From Paenibacillus sp. FSL H3-0469 (GTDB lineage Bacteria; Bacillota; Bacilli; Paenibacillales; Paenibacillaceae), in contig NZ_CP150302.1 of the NCBI RefSeq assembly GCF_038051945.1, positions 6,076,001-6,140,000 on the forward strand: a stretch of DNA of 64,000 nt, given 5' to 3'. Of the stretch, positions 16,135 through 24,736 are shown piece after piece (the first letter of the stretch is position 1; every line of letters begins with the position of its first letter). Made by a program: the position numbers and the translations under genes. The notes beneath the pieces are model-generated. The model was given only the letters and a program-made list of their open reading frames with translations. It ran no database searches and was not told where the DNA came from.

Positions 16135-16641
16135 ATGAAGATTGGAGTTGTGTCGGATACCCATCTCTCAAGCAGGGCCAAGGGCTTGCCGTCCGTGCTT
16201 ATGGAAGAATTCCGCCAGGTGGATATCATTCTGCATTTGGGAGACTGGGTGTCGCCGGAGATTTATGACATGCTGGCCGAGCTTGCTCCGGTAGAGGGAA
16301 TTGCCGGGAACAACGATGGATATGAGATCATTGAGCTTTTCGGCGAGAGCAAGATCCTTACGCTGGAAGGCATGCGCATCGGAATGATTCACGGACATGC
16401 ACCGTATTCCCGCAAGGGAACGGATGGGAATGCGCTGCTGGCCTTTGAAGGCCAGGATGTGGACTGCATCCTCTTCGGCCATTCCCATCAGCCGCTGATG
16501 CGCCGGGAGAATGGGATTCTGTTGTTCAATCCGGGCTCGCCTACGGACAAACGCCGGGAGAAGCAGTATTCGTTCGGTCTGATGGATATTGAGGATGGTA
16601 CCATTACCGCCCGTCATGTTTTTTACGATTCCAGGGAATAA
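16135..16641 (+). CDS. YfcE/MJ0936-type metallophosphoesterase
   Basis: A compact 168-residue calcineurin-like phosphodiesterase. Metal ligands appear in order: GVVSDTHL, ILHLGDW, GNNDGYE, IGMIHGH and LFGHSHQP, with NPGSPTDKR near the end. Relatives hydrolyse phosphodiester bonds of small substrates, but the physiological substrate is unknown. The start follows AAGGAGGAGAAGG. It is followed 12 bases later by an acetyltransferase, then a HAD hydrolase on the same strand, probably one transcription unit. Confidence 0.92.
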   Translation: MKIGVVSDTHLSSRAKGLPSVLMEEFRQVDIILHLGDWVSPEIYDMLAELAPVEGIAGNNDGYEIIELFGESKILTLEGMRIGMIHGHAPYSRKGTDGNALLAFEGQDVDCILFGHSHQPLMRRENGILLFNPGSPTDKRREKQYSFGLMDIEDGTITARHVFYDSRE

Positions 16642-16653
16642 GGGGGCGTACCT

Positions 16654-17115
16654 TTGCTGAACTTTCGCTTTGAACGGGCGGGTCTTGAGGATGTGGAGGA
16701 GCTTGCACCGGTTTTTGATGAATACCGCAGCTTTTACGGCCAAGCCGCCGACCTGGAAGCTGCCCGTGAGTTCCTGACGGCAAGACTGCAGCATGAGGAA
16801 TCGGTTGTCTTCATGGCGGTCGCCGGTGAGGGTGAAGACAGGCAGGTTCATGGATTGGCGCAGTTATATCCTTCGTTCTCTTCCGTTACGCTCCAGCCGG
16901 TATGGATTCTGAATGATCTGTTCGTGACGCAGGAGCAGCGGGGACAGGGACTGGGCTCATTGCTGCTTGAAGGCGTGAAGGGCTTCGCCCAGGGGACAGG
17001 AGCCAAAGGGCTGACGCTGTCCACCATGATGGACAACACAGACGCCCAGCGTTTATATGAAGCCCATGGATACGTGCGGGACGAGAGCTTTTTCTATTAT
17101 TATTTATATTTCTAA
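16654..17115 (+). CDS. GNAT family N-acetyltransferase (TTG start)
   Basis: A 153-residue GNAT enzyme with acetyl-CoA loop EQRGQGLGSLLLEGVKGFA, preceded by PVWILNDLFVTQ and followed by STMMDNTDAQRLYEAHGYVRD. The acceptor is unknown. The start codon is TTG at 16654 with AAGGGGGCG eight bases upstream; there is no ATG in this part of the frame. It lies 12 bases after the phosphoesterase gene. Confidence 0.87.
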   Translation: MLNFRFERAGLEDVEELAPVFDEYRSFYGQAADLEAAREFLTARLQHEESVVFMAVAGEGEDRQVHGLAQLYPSFSSVTLQPVWILNDLFVTQEQRGQGLGSLLLEGVKGFAQGTGAKGLTLSTMMDNTDAQRLYEAHGYVRDESFFYYYLYF

Positions 17116-17136
17116 GGCAGGGTTAGGAGAGTTAGT

Positions 17137-17850
17137 GTGACGGAGACAAACGGTAAGCTGGCTGTGTTTTTTGATCTGGATGATACGCTGTATGACCACC
17201 TGGTTCCCTTCCGGGAAGCCGTACGTGAGGTGCTGGACCCTGAGGAGGACAAGCTGGATTACGCAGAGCTGTTCTACACGGTAAGACATCATAGTGATTT
17301 GCTGTGGCCGAAGTATCTGCGCGGGGAGATGGAGCTGGAGGAGACGAGGGTGATGCGGCTGGAGCTGGCTTTTGCCGAATTTGGCATGCCGCTCTCCCGG
17401 GAGCAGGCGGTGCAGATACAGGCCTCCTATATTGCCCGTCAGTATACGATTGAGATGATCGAAGGCGTAGCGGAGCAGCTGCAGCGGTTCATTAGCCAAG
17501 GCCACCCGGTAGGCATTATCACGAACGGCCCGCAGGAGCACCAGATGGGCAAGCTGCGCGGGCTGGGCATCGACCGGATCATTCCGCCGGAGATGATCTT
17601 CATCTCGGATGCGGTTGGTCTGGCGAAGCCGGACCCGGCCATCTTCGTCCATGTCAATAAGATGACGGGAACCACACCGGAGAATAGCCTCTATGTCGGC
17701 GATACCTGGGCGAATGATGTCGTAGGTGCGCTTGCCGCCGGCTGGAAGGTCTGCTGGTATAATCCGCGCGGGCGGCAGCCTGGCACGGACCATACGCCGA
17801 GCTATATTTTTACGAGTTATAAGGAGTTCAGTGAGCTGCCGCTGGTGTGA
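17137..17850 (+). CDS. HAD-superfamily hydrolase, YjjG/5'-nucleotidase-like
   Basis: A 237-residue HAD phosphatase with an alpha-helical C1 cap. Motif I is FFDLDDTLYDH (nucleophile Asp and acid Asp), motif II GIITNGPQEHQMGKL, motif III KPDPAIF and motif IV YVGDTWANDVVGA. Close relatives include pyrimidine 5'-nucleotidases that clear non-canonical nucleotides; a phosphoglycolate-type substrate is also possible. GTG 17137 is the start, with TAGGAG upstream. It is last in a three-gene run and a terminator follows. Confidence 0.88.
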   Translation: MTETNGKLAVFFDLDDTLYDHLVPFREAVREVLDPEEDKLDYAELFYTVRHHSDLLWPKYLRGEMELEETRVMRLELAFAEFGMPLSREQAVQIQASYIARQYTIEMIEGVAEQLQRFISQGHPVGIITNGPQEHQMGKLRGLGIDRIIPPEMIFISDAVGLAKPDPAIFVHVNKMTGTTPENSLYVGDTWANDVVGALAAGWKVCWYNPRGRQPGTDHTPSYIFTSYKEFSELPLV

Positions 17851-17887
17851 GAATTGAGTGGTTACAAGGCGCATTCAATCCTACAAC

Positions 17888-17930
17888 AAAAGGTGCCCTC
17901 CATTATGGAAGGCACCTTTTAATTTTTTGT
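17888..17930. terminator. Intrinsic terminator
   Basis: AAAAGGTGCC and GGCACCTTTT form a perfect stem around a short loop that itself can pair (CTCCAT/ATGGAA), followed by AATTTTTT. It follows the HAD hydrolase gene. Confidence 0.88.
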
Positions 17931-18245
17931 CTAGGAAATCATGCGAAAAACCGAAAATAATGGGTGCTGCTGCACCGAGGAAGGGGCCCCGTGCTTCACA
18001 GTCAGTAACAGCAATAGAGAAATCCTGCACGAAATGCAACAAATCCAGCGTTAACTTGCTCTAACTACCGAAATTTGTGCAAATAATGCAACATTGTACT
18101 TCAGCCAGTAATAGGTATAGAGGAATCCTGCAATATGTGCAACAATTCTCTATACTGCGTCCGGTGAGAGAAGGCATCAGCATCCTACACCCGTTAGGGA
18201 GATTTTGTACTTCTTGCACAGTCAGCACCAAACGCTGCGAACCTG
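17931..18245. repeat. Gene-free region with imperfect 51-52 bp tandem repeats
   Basis: No coding frame is credible here. The motif TGCAACA recurs at 18035, 18087 and 18138, spaced 52 and 51 bases, each time preceded by another TGCA about 5-7 bases upstream. Around the first and third copies longer similarity is seen: AGTAACAGCAATAGAGAAAT versus AGTAATAGGTATAGAGGAAT, each followed by CCTGCA. The copies are diverged. A separate repeat type from the palindromic family, but with the same period. Confidence 0.6.
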
Positions 18246-19358
18246 TTAATTAGCGAAGCTATAAGTCGGATCGGTCAGATTCAGCCGTTTTTTCAGCTCA
18301 GAGGTGGCATAGATCTTGTTATCGTCCGTAATGAAGAAGGCCTCAACCTTCTCCGGCAGCGCTTCGAGATACTTCATGCCTTCTTCCAGGCCCATGAGGA
18401 ACACACCGGTGGAAAGAGCGTCCGCATCTGTCGCATTGGGGCTCATGATAGTGATACTCTTCAGCCCGTTCTGGGAAGGGAAGCCCGTGCGGGGGTCGAG
18501 GATATGGTGGTAACGCACCCCGTCCTGCATGAAGAAGCGCTCATACACCCCGGAAGCATCAATGACCTCATCGGTAATTTTAATCGTGCCGAGCTGGGTG
18601 CCCCGGCTCTGATCGGGGTCTTGCAGGCCGATATTCCACTGGGAACCATTGGGCTTATTGCCAAGGGCGATAATGCTGCTGCCCCCGAGATTAATCATCG
18701 CGCTGTTCAGGCCCTGAGCCTTGAGATAGTCGGCGATCCGGTCAGCCGCATAGCCCTTACCGATTCCGCCCATGTCCAGTACCATGCCTTCTTTGGCTAA
18801 CTTCACCGTCTTCGCGGCTTCATCTACGATAACATCCTTATAGTTGGTCAAGCTGCGCGCCTTGTCAATCGCTGCCTGGTCCGGCACGCGCTCTCCGCCT
18901 TCGCCGATGGCCCAGAGGTCGACCAGCGGCCCGATGGTCGGATCGTACAGCCCGTCCATTTCCTCGGCATATTTGAGGGAAAGCTTCACGATATCCAGCG
19001 TTTCGTCAGACACAGCAACAGCTTGCTTACCGGCGGCCTGATTCACTGCGTACAATTCCCCGTTCGTCTTGGTACGGCTGAACTCGATGTCCATCCGTTC
19101 CAACATGGCCTGAATATCATCCATGTTCTTCTGCTCTACCGTATCGCCGAACACCTTGATATTCACAACGGTATCATAAATATAAAACGTCTGCTCCAGG
19201 GACTTCGTATCGCCGGTTCCAGTAGCTGCAGGACTGTCTTCACTTTTGTTGTTGCCTACTGTAAGCCAGATTAACACAGCCGCAGCGATAACAACGACGA
19301 GCGCGGCCAGAATTACAACGGTTTTTTTGTTCTTAGATGTTTTTTTGATTTCAGACAT
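18246..19358 (-). CDS. apbE: FAD:protein FMN transferase (ApbE family), membrane-anchored
   Basis: ApbE covalently attaches FMN from FAD to Thr residues of flavoproteins such as Na+-translocating NADH:quinone oxidoreductase or Rnf subunits. The 370-residue protein has an N-terminal membrane segment (VVILAALVVVIAAAVLIWL) without a lipobox Cys, so it is anchored by an uncleaved helix and faces outward. Family motifs: EQTFYIYDTVV, LYDPTIGPLVDLW, VLDMGGIGKGYAADRI, NLGGSSIIALG and HILDPRTGFPSQNG. ATG 19358 (MSEIKKT) is preferred to the ATG six codons upstream because GGTGGAAT precedes it. No obvious flavoprotein target gene is adjacent. Confidence 0.92.
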   Translation of the reverse strand: MSEIKKTSKNKKTVVILAALVVVIAAAVLIWLTVGNNKSEDSPAATGTGDTKSLEQTFYIYDTVVNIKVFGDTVEQKNMDDIQAMLERMDIEFSRTKTNGELYAVNQAAGKQAVAVSDETLDIVKLSLKYAEEMDGLYDPTIGPLVDLWAIGEGGERVPDQAAIDKARSLTNYKDVIVDEAAKTVKLAKEGMVLDMGGIGKGYAADRIADYLKAQGLNSAMINLGGSSIIALGNKPNGSQWNIGLQDPDQSRGTQLGTIKITDEVIDASGVYERFFMQDGVRYHHILDPRTGFPSQNGLKSITIMSPNATDADALSTGVFLMGLEEGMKYLEALPEKVEAFFITDDNKIYATSELKKRLNLTDPTYSFAN

Positions 19359-19521
19359 ATTCCACCATCCATACAATTAGTTTCGTGGTTGCATCTTTAC
19401 TATCATACCCCAGAAAGAACGGCAATGGATACTCATTTGGTGACATTTTGTCCGAAAGCGCGGCTTGCCGAAGGGGAAGGCTTGTGATATTTTCAAAATA
19501 TAAAGTAAAGGAGCATGACCC

Positions 19522-20094
19522 ATGTCTATTGACCGTAAAGCGTTAATCCTGCAGGCAGCAACCCTGTCCTTTGTACAATTTGGCTACAAGGCTACAACGA
19601 TGGATCAGGTATCCAGAATCGCCAATGTGGGCAAGGGCACGATTTATACCTTTTTCAAAACCAAGGAAGAACTGTTCGAGGAAATTCTGGACAAGGCCAC
19701 CTCTGAATTAACATCGGTGATGAGCCGTGTGGCTGCGCAACAAACGACCTTCGTGCATAAGCTGCTCAATCTGCTGGACTCTATTCTGGAATTCCGCCTG
19801 GACCATGAGCTGTTCGTGAAGCTGGCCCAGGAGGTGCGTGACATCGGTACAGCCCAGGCGCTCGAAGGAGTGAAGCGGATGGAGGGCTACGCGCTGGACT
19901 TCTTGCAGCAGCAGATCGAGGCGGCAATCGGGAGCGGAGAAGTGAAGCCGTGCGATGCCAGTGTGGCGGCGTTTATGATTCTGCGGATGTATCTGGCGCT
20001 GACCACGGAATGGAACAAATCCCATGAGCCGCTGGATCAGGACAAAATCAAAGAGCATATGATTTTGTTCATCTCCACCGGAATGCTGCAATAG
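19522..20094 (+). CDS. TetR family transcriptional regulator
   Basis: A 190-residue regulator with the N-terminal TetR helix-turn-helix: ILQAATLSFVQFGYKATTMD, then VGKGTIYTFFKTKEELFEEI. The C-terminal ligand-binding domain gives no clue to the inducer. AAAGGAGCATG precedes the ATG. It is divergent from apbE and upstream of an SGNH hydrolase gene on the same strand; either could be a target. Confidence 0.9.
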   Translation: MSIDRKALILQAATLSFVQFGYKATTMDQVSRIANVGKGTIYTFFKTKEELFEEILDKATSELTSVMSRVAAQQTTFVHKLLNLLDSILEFRLDHELFVKLAQEVRDIGTAQALEGVKRMEGYALDFLQQQIEAAIGSGEVKPCDASVAAFMILRMYLALTTEWNKSHEPLDQDKIKEHMILFISTGMLQ

Positions 20095-20288
20095 AGGCAG
20101 ACTAGCGAATTGTTGTAATAGCTAAACAGAGCTTCAGATTGTACGTTGAGCTGTGCCGTCACCACGGGCTATAATGATAGCGTGAATGTAGACGATTATG
20201 GCGCAGCTGAAGTCAAGAGCGGGCATGGCGGCGGTTGGGAGCTGTCCTGCTCCTGATGGGTGAGAGCGCCTTCAGACAAAGGAGGCTG

Positions 20289-22049
20289 ATGGATATGGAA
20301 AAGTATAGCGGCGATACCGGGCTTGGCGGGCAGGAGGGTCCGGCGGCACCCCAAGATCCGGTGCTTCGCCGTGACGGCTTCTTCGTCATGTTCGAGACGG
20401 CGGTTGAGGCAACCGCCCGGGCGGAGGGCAAGCCCTCGCAGGAGGTCTATCTGGAAGGCAATTATCTGATCGATAAGGCCAAATACATAGGCGGGGTTAC
20501 GGATGAGCAGATGCTGGCGATGCTTAGAGACTGGACCGGCTTCCGCAAGCTGGTGCACAGCATTGGAGTGTCCGTGAAGACGGCGGAGGAAGGGGCAGCG
20601 GTCACTTTTCTCCTGCAGAATTGGGGCAGAACCAGCAAATATGAGACCGGCACGCAGCTGCGGGTCCCTTGTCCTGGCGATGGAACGGAAATCATAGTGA
20701 AGCTGGAGGAGCACGAGTGGTCTGAGGAGGATGTGGCTCCCGGCAAATACGCCTTTGAGTTCAACAACGAAGGGGAACTGGCGACAGCGAGCATCGTTCT
20801 CTACCTGAATGACGGGTATACAGCGCCTGAGCTGACAGCGGAACCTCCCGTAGACTTCGATTCGTCTGCTTACCGCGCAATGATTGCGAAGTCTTTGCTC
20901 TATGCGGGCAATAACCGGCGGCTGAAGCGGGCTATGGACAAGGCTGCAAGCGGCGAGGATGTGACGATTGCTTATATTGGCGGGTCCATCACACAGGGTG
21001 CAGGAGCCAAGCCGATCCATACAGAATGCTATGCTTATCAATCCTACTTGAGCTTTAAGGAGCTGTTCGGCAAGGACGGAGGAGAGAACATTCATTTCAT
21101 CAAGGCCGGGGTTGGCGGGACGCCCTCCGAGCTGGGGATGATCCGCTATGAGCGGGATGTGCTGAGGGATGGCGCAGCCGCTCCTGACATCGTAGTGGTG
21201 GAATTTGCTGTGAATGATGAAGGGGACGAGACGAAGGGTAACTGCTTCGAGAGCCTCTGTCTCAAAATCCTGTCTGCTGCAAACCAGCCTGCTGTCATCC
21301 TGCTGTTCAGTGTCTTCGTGAATGACTGGAACCTGCAGGACCGTCTCTCCCCGGTAGGCAGACGCTATAATCTCCCGATGGTCAGTGTCAAAGATGCAGT
21401 AACCGAGCAGTTCCGGCTGAGCAAGGCCGAAGGAAATATCATCTCCAAGCGGCAATTCTTCTACGATATTTATCACCCTACGAATGATGGGCACCGCGTA
21501 ATGGCGGACTCCTTGGGCTACCTGTTCTCCGAAACCGCCCGGGCGGGGATGGATGAAGAGGGGGAGGCTGCGCTGACGGGAGCGCCTGTGCTCGGCAATG
21601 ATTTTGCACATGTCCGGCTGCTGGACCGCATAAGTGATCTGGGCAGCGCAGGTACTGCGATTGCTATTGAAGCAGGCGGCTTCAACGGTACGGATGAGGA
21701 GCTGCAGCAGGTGGAGATGGATGCCAACCCGTTCGGCACTCCGCAATTCCCGCATAACTGGATGCACACGGCTACGTCCGGTGAGGGACGCTTCAGGCTG
21801 ACAATCGCCAGCAAGAATCTGATCCTGGTCTTCAAGGATTCGGGCAGCCCGGATGTGGGCAAGGCGGAGGTCTATGTGGACGGCAAGCTGGTTCTGACGG
21901 CAGATCCGCATGTGAATAGCTGGACGCACTGCAACGCTGTGATTCTGTATAAGAATGAGCAGAGCGAGGAGCATGTGGTGGAGATCCGGATGGCGACGGA
22001 GGATCAGGAGAAGTGCTTCACCATCCTGGGATTTGGCTATACGGCTTAA
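20289..22049 (+). CDS. SGNH/GDSL-family hydrolase with extra N- and C-terminal domains
   Basis: A 586-residue protein without a signal peptide. The SGNH core lies at about residues 225-420: block I IAYIGGSITQG (Ser nucleophile), the Gly block VGGTPSELG, block III VVEFAVNDE (Asn) and block V YHPTNDGHRVMAD (Asp and His). The roughly 215 residues before it and 160 after it look beta-rich and may bind carbohydrate (inference). Relatives are esterases or deacetylases acting on sugars. AAAGGAGG places the start at ATG 20289; ATG 20295 is possible. It may be controlled by the upstream TetR gene. Confidence 0.8.
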   Translation: MDMEKYSGDTGLGGQEGPAAPQDPVLRRDGFFVMFETAVEATARAEGKPSQEVYLEGNYLIDKAKYIGGVTDEQMLAMLRDWTGFRKLVHSIGVSVKTAEEGAAVTFLLQNWGRTSKYETGTQLRVPCPGDGTEIIVKLEEHEWSEEDVAPGKYAFEFNNEGELATASIVLYLNDGYTAPELTAEPPVDFDSSAYRAMIAKSLLYAGNNRRLKRAMDKAASGEDVTIAYIGGSITQGAGAKPIHTECYAYQSYLSFKELFGKDGGENIHFIKAGVGGTPSELGMIRYERDVLRDGAAAPDIVVVEFAVNDEGDETKGNCFESLCLKILSAANQPAVILLFSVFVNDWNLQDRLSPVGRRYNLPMVSVKDAVTEQFRLSKAEGNIISKRQFFYDIYHPTNDGHRVMADSLGYLFSETARAGMDEEGEAALTGAPVLGNDFAHVRLLDRISDLGSAGTAIAIEAGGFNGTDEELQQVEMDANPFGTPQFPHNWMHTATSGEGRFRLTIASKNLILVFKDSGSPDVGKAEVYVDGKLVLTADPHVNSWTHCNAVILYKNEQSEEHVVEIRMATEDQEKCFTILGFGYTA

Positions 22050-22062
22050 GAACCGAGCAGGT

Positions 22063-22112
22063 AAAAGGGTGTCACCGGGCAGCACGAAGCTACTTCGGGG
22101 GCACCCTTTTGC
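22063..22112 (+). terminator. Intrinsic terminator after the SGNH hydrolase
   Basis: AAAAGGGTG and CACCCTTTT flank a loop with its own short stem (GAAG/CTTC). It lies between this gene and the convergent glycosyltransferase. Confidence 0.78.
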
Positions 22113-22148
22113 GAATTATCATTTGGATAAGGAGTAATGAATTAGAAC

Positions 22149-23081
22149 CTAGTCCAGCATGAATTCCCTGTATTTATTCTTGCGGGGATTAAGCACGAAC
22201 AGGATGCCGCTGGCGTAGCCGGAGACGGCATTGAAATTCCGCTTGAGTGTAGACTTGACGGCGAGGTAAGACAAGGTCCAGAGCAGAGCTGCATAATTCT
22301 TCACGGGTGCTTTGCGCAGATTCAGGAGATAATAATGATTGACTGCGGTCGCCCGGGCGACACGACCTGCCTTGTCGCGCGAGCTGGGCGATTCATGATG
22401 CATGATTTTCAGCTCCGGGTTAATCACCAGCTTACCGTATCTGCTCGCTAGATGGCACATATAGATATCGTCCGCTACTGCATAGCTGGTCATCCAGGGG
22501 TACGGCTTCATATCCCGCAGCGCCGAGCTGCGGAAGGACATATTACAGCCATGGAAGAAGTCCGTCTCAAAAATATTCTCCGTCTCCCCCCATAAGAGAA
22601 GAGATCCGGCCAGTGTGCTTGCCGACAGTCTGCCTGGGGAAGACGACATTTGACAAGTCAGCCTGCCGAGCAGCTTGCCCGACTTGCTGCTGGAGAGACC
22701 CTTGGCGATTCCGCCGACTCCCACAATAGACGGATCTGAGGCATAGGTATCAAGCATCCGGCGGATATAGAGCGGATCGTCCAGCTCCGCGTCGTCATCG
22801 AAGCTGAGCAGAATCTCCCCGTCGATGAGCCCGAGAGCCTCGTAGCGGGAGAGCCAGACACCGGGCTTGGTTTTGCGGTAATAACGCAGGCTGGCATCCG
22901 GAAGATGCCCGAGCACCTCATGGAAATACTCCAGCACCTGTTCTTCGATCTCACCGTCGTCCACGATCAGCAGTTCGATGGAGACATTCTCCAGCCCGGT
23001 CTGCGCGCCGATGGATTCAATGCAGAGGGTCAGATCGCTGATCCGGTTACGCGTGGGAATGACTATAGACAGGTCATGCAT
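22149..23081 (-). CDS. Family 2 glycosyltransferase
   Basis: A 310-residue GT-A glycosyltransferase. The nucleotide-sugar binding start is LSIVIPTRNRISDL, the first acidic motif is LLIVDDGE, the metal-binding DxD-type motif is LLSFDDDAELDD, and a later region NPELKIMHHESPSS follows. It probably transfers a sugar to a cell-surface glycan or lipid; donor and acceptor are unknown. AAAGGAG lies eight bases before the ATG. It stands alone, convergent with the SGNH hydrolase and divergent from the DsbA-like gene. Confidence 0.87.
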   Translation of the reverse strand: MHDLSIVIPTRNRISDLTLCIESIGAQTGLENVSIELLIVDDGEIEEQVLEYFHEVLGHLPDASLRYYRKTKPGVWLSRYEALGLIDGEILLSFDDDAELDDPLYIRRMLDTYASDPSIVGVGGIAKGLSSSKSGKLLGRLTCQMSSSPGRLSASTLAGSLLLWGETENIFETDFFHGCNMSFRSSALRDMKPYPWMTSYAVADDIYMCHLASRYGKLVINPELKIMHHESPSSRDKAGRVARATAVNHYYLLNLRKAPVKNYAALLWTLSYLAVKSTLKRNFNAVSGYASGILFVLNPRKNKYREFMLD

Positions 23082-23245
23082 GCCGTTGACTCCTTTCGGG
23101 ACTCCTTAGTTGCTCTAATTTTACCTGTCCGCCCGGGCGGACGTATATACCTCTTTCGTTTACTTTTCTCCGGGAAGTATACTGAGAACTGAGGATACGG
23201 GAATTCAGAGGACATCAGAGAATAGTGGAAGTTCAAAAAGTTTGT

Positions 23246-23274
23246 TTGTAATTTTCGGTTTTTAACTATATAAT
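23246..23274 (+). promoter_or_regulatory. Probable sigma-A promoter of the DsbA-like gene
   Basis: TTGTAA (23246-23251), a 17-base spacer and a perfect TATAAT (23269-23274) lie about 48 bases before the start codon. Confidence 0.6.
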
Positions 23275-23321
23275 AGTAAGTAGTTGATTGATGACACTAT
23301 TACCCTTCAGGAGGAATTCAC

Positions 23322-24047
23322 ATGAGAATTGATATATGGTCAGATTACGCTTGCCCATTCTGCTACATCGGCAAAAGACGGCTGGAGCACGCGCTGAGCC
23401 AATTCCCCGGCCGTGACCAGGTGGAGGTCGTGTTCCGCAGCTTCCAGCTGGACCCGAATGCACGCACCGATGAGACGAGAGATATCCATGATCTGCTGGC
23501 CAGCAAATACGGCATGACCCGTGACAAAGCCAAGGAGATGAACGCACAACTGGCTGAGCAGGCGAAGGGTGTGGGTCTGGAGTTCAATTTCGATACGATT
23601 CAGTCCACGAATACCTTTGACGCTCACCGCTTGAGCCACTACGCCGCTACTGAGGGCAAGGCTCCGCAGATGACCGAACGGCTGCTGCGTGCTTATTTCA
23701 CCGATTCACTGAATGTGGGTGACCGTCAGGTGCTGGCTGAGCTGGCTGCCGAGGCCGGACTGGATCAGGCCAAAGTGGCTGAAGTGCTCGACAGTGAGGC
23801 TTACGGCGACCATGTTGAGGCTGACATTGAAGCTGCCCGGCAGCTGAACATCACCGGCGTTCCATTCTTCGTCTTCAATAATAAGTACGCCGTATCCGGT
23901 GCACAGCCGGGTCCGGTCTTTACTGAAGTACTGGACACGGTATGGGCGGAGGAACAGAAGGGTCCAGAGCTTCAGGTGGTCGGCCAGCCGAAATCCGGGG
24001 CTGCACCGTCTGCTGACGGCTGCGATGACGGTTCCTGCAGCATCTGA
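23322..24047 (+). CDS. DsbA family oxidoreductase (FrnE-like)
   Basis: A 241-residue cytoplasmic thioredoxin-fold protein of the DsbA/FrnE group. The active-site motif is CPFC at residues 11-14 (DYACPFCYIGKRRLE), the helical insertion contains FDAHRLSHYA, and the cis-Pro loop is ITGVPFFVFNNKYAVSGAQ. No signal peptide is present, so it acts inside the cell, perhaps in thiol redox or stress tolerance. The extra C-terminal tail carries two more Cys (CDDGSC), not part of the core fold. GGAGGAATT precedes the ATG, with a promoter just upstream. Confidence 0.9.
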   Translation: MRIDIWSDYACPFCYIGKRRLEHALSQFPGRDQVEVVFRSFQLDPNARTDETRDIHDLLASKYGMTRDKAKEMNAQLAEQAKGVGLEFNFDTIQSTNTFDAHRLSHYAATEGKAPQMTERLLRAYFTDSLNVGDRQVLAELAAEAGLDQAKVAEVLDSEAYGDHVEADIEAARQLNITGVPFFVFNNKYAVSGAQPGPVFTEVLDTVWAEEQKGPELQVVGQPKSGAAPSADGCDDGSCSI

Positions 24048-24210
24048 TTGCGATCAGTGGCAGGCTTCAGGTAAGCGTTGCAGCGTTTTGCACCGGGACG
24101 AACGAATCTGGTTACGGACTACAGTTCCGCTAATTGCGCTAAAAGGCCATTTTGGGCGGCTTGCCGGACTCAGAGGACGTTATGCAGAGGTGTTGGAAGC
24201 GAAATTGCAG

Positions 24211-24292
24211 GATATTCGGCACTTAAGCACACTTGTGTCCGCAAGGTTGCTGCAAAAGATGATTTGCTACAAATAAGCGCACTGGAGTCCGC
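24211..24292. repeat. Imperfect direct repeat, about 50 bp period
   Basis: Two 32-base segments at 24211-24242 and 24261-24292 align without gaps: both start with GAT, share TAAGC-CAC in the middle (TTAAGCACAC versus ATAAGCGCAC) and end in GTCCGC. No function is evident. Confidence 0.5.
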
Positions 24293-24422
24293 CGCTGGAG
24301 ACTGTGTATCGTGATCTATCCAGTTAGGAGACTAGGCTTCGGCTGACCGGAACAGGCTGGAAAGTATGGCATTCCTGCCGCCGCTGGCTTTTCCGGGCAA
24401 GTTTGCAACAAATGGACGCACG

Positions 24423-24462
24423 AAACCCCCGCCGCATGAAATTCATGCAGCGGGGGTTTTTG
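24423..24462. terminator. Strong bidirectional terminator
   Basis: AAACCCCCGC and GCGGGGGTTTTT pair, with an inner GCATGAA/TTCATGC stem, giving an almost uninterrupted hairpin with A and T tracts at both ends. Confidence 0.85.
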
Positions 24463-24529
24463 GTGCTTACAAAGACCACAGGCCTGGAGCGAAAACCCGA
24501 ATACAACGTGATAACACGAATGCCAGTGA

Positions 24530-24616
24530 CCCAAATGTGTGCGAAATACCGAACACAATCGCAGCTGCGTGGGCCAATGACCCAAATGTGTGCGGAAAAC
24601 CGAACACATTTGGGCA
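24530..24616 (+). repeat. Palindromic tandem repeats (two diverged units)
   Basis: Units start at 24534 and 24585 (51 bases apart). Their stems differ from the 11.8 kb copies but still pair: AATGTGTGCGG-AAAA-CCGAACACATT in the second unit. The loop and flanks (GACCCAAATGTG before, TTGGG after) keep the family pattern. The first unit has decayed arms (CGAAATACCGAACACA). Confidence 0.75.
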
Positions 24617-24736
24617 GTTGGGTTGGCCACCAGGGTGTACATGCGTGAAGCCAGCTGCCAGTCGCGCCCAGCCGGCCGTCCTCAGATGGCGGGCTGGGCG
24701 TCCGGGCGGCAATACCGCAGCAGCATCTCCATTTCG

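Larger units (their letters stand above)
24048..24736. other. Gene-free region with repeats and terminator
   Basis: About 690 bases between convergent genes with no credible coding frame. It holds an imperfect direct repeat (24211-24292), a strong terminator hairpin (24423-24462), and two units of the palindromic 52-base repeat family (24530-24616). The remaining sequence, including a GC-rich stretch at 24620-24720, shows nothing recognisable. Confidence 0.7.

Noticed and set aside
20196..22085. 629-codon open frame on the minus strand
   Set aside because: It lies opposite the SGNH hydrolase gene, which has clear family motifs and a ribosome binding site; the antisense frame is Arg/His/Leu-rich and has no recognisable domain. 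A shadow of codon bias.
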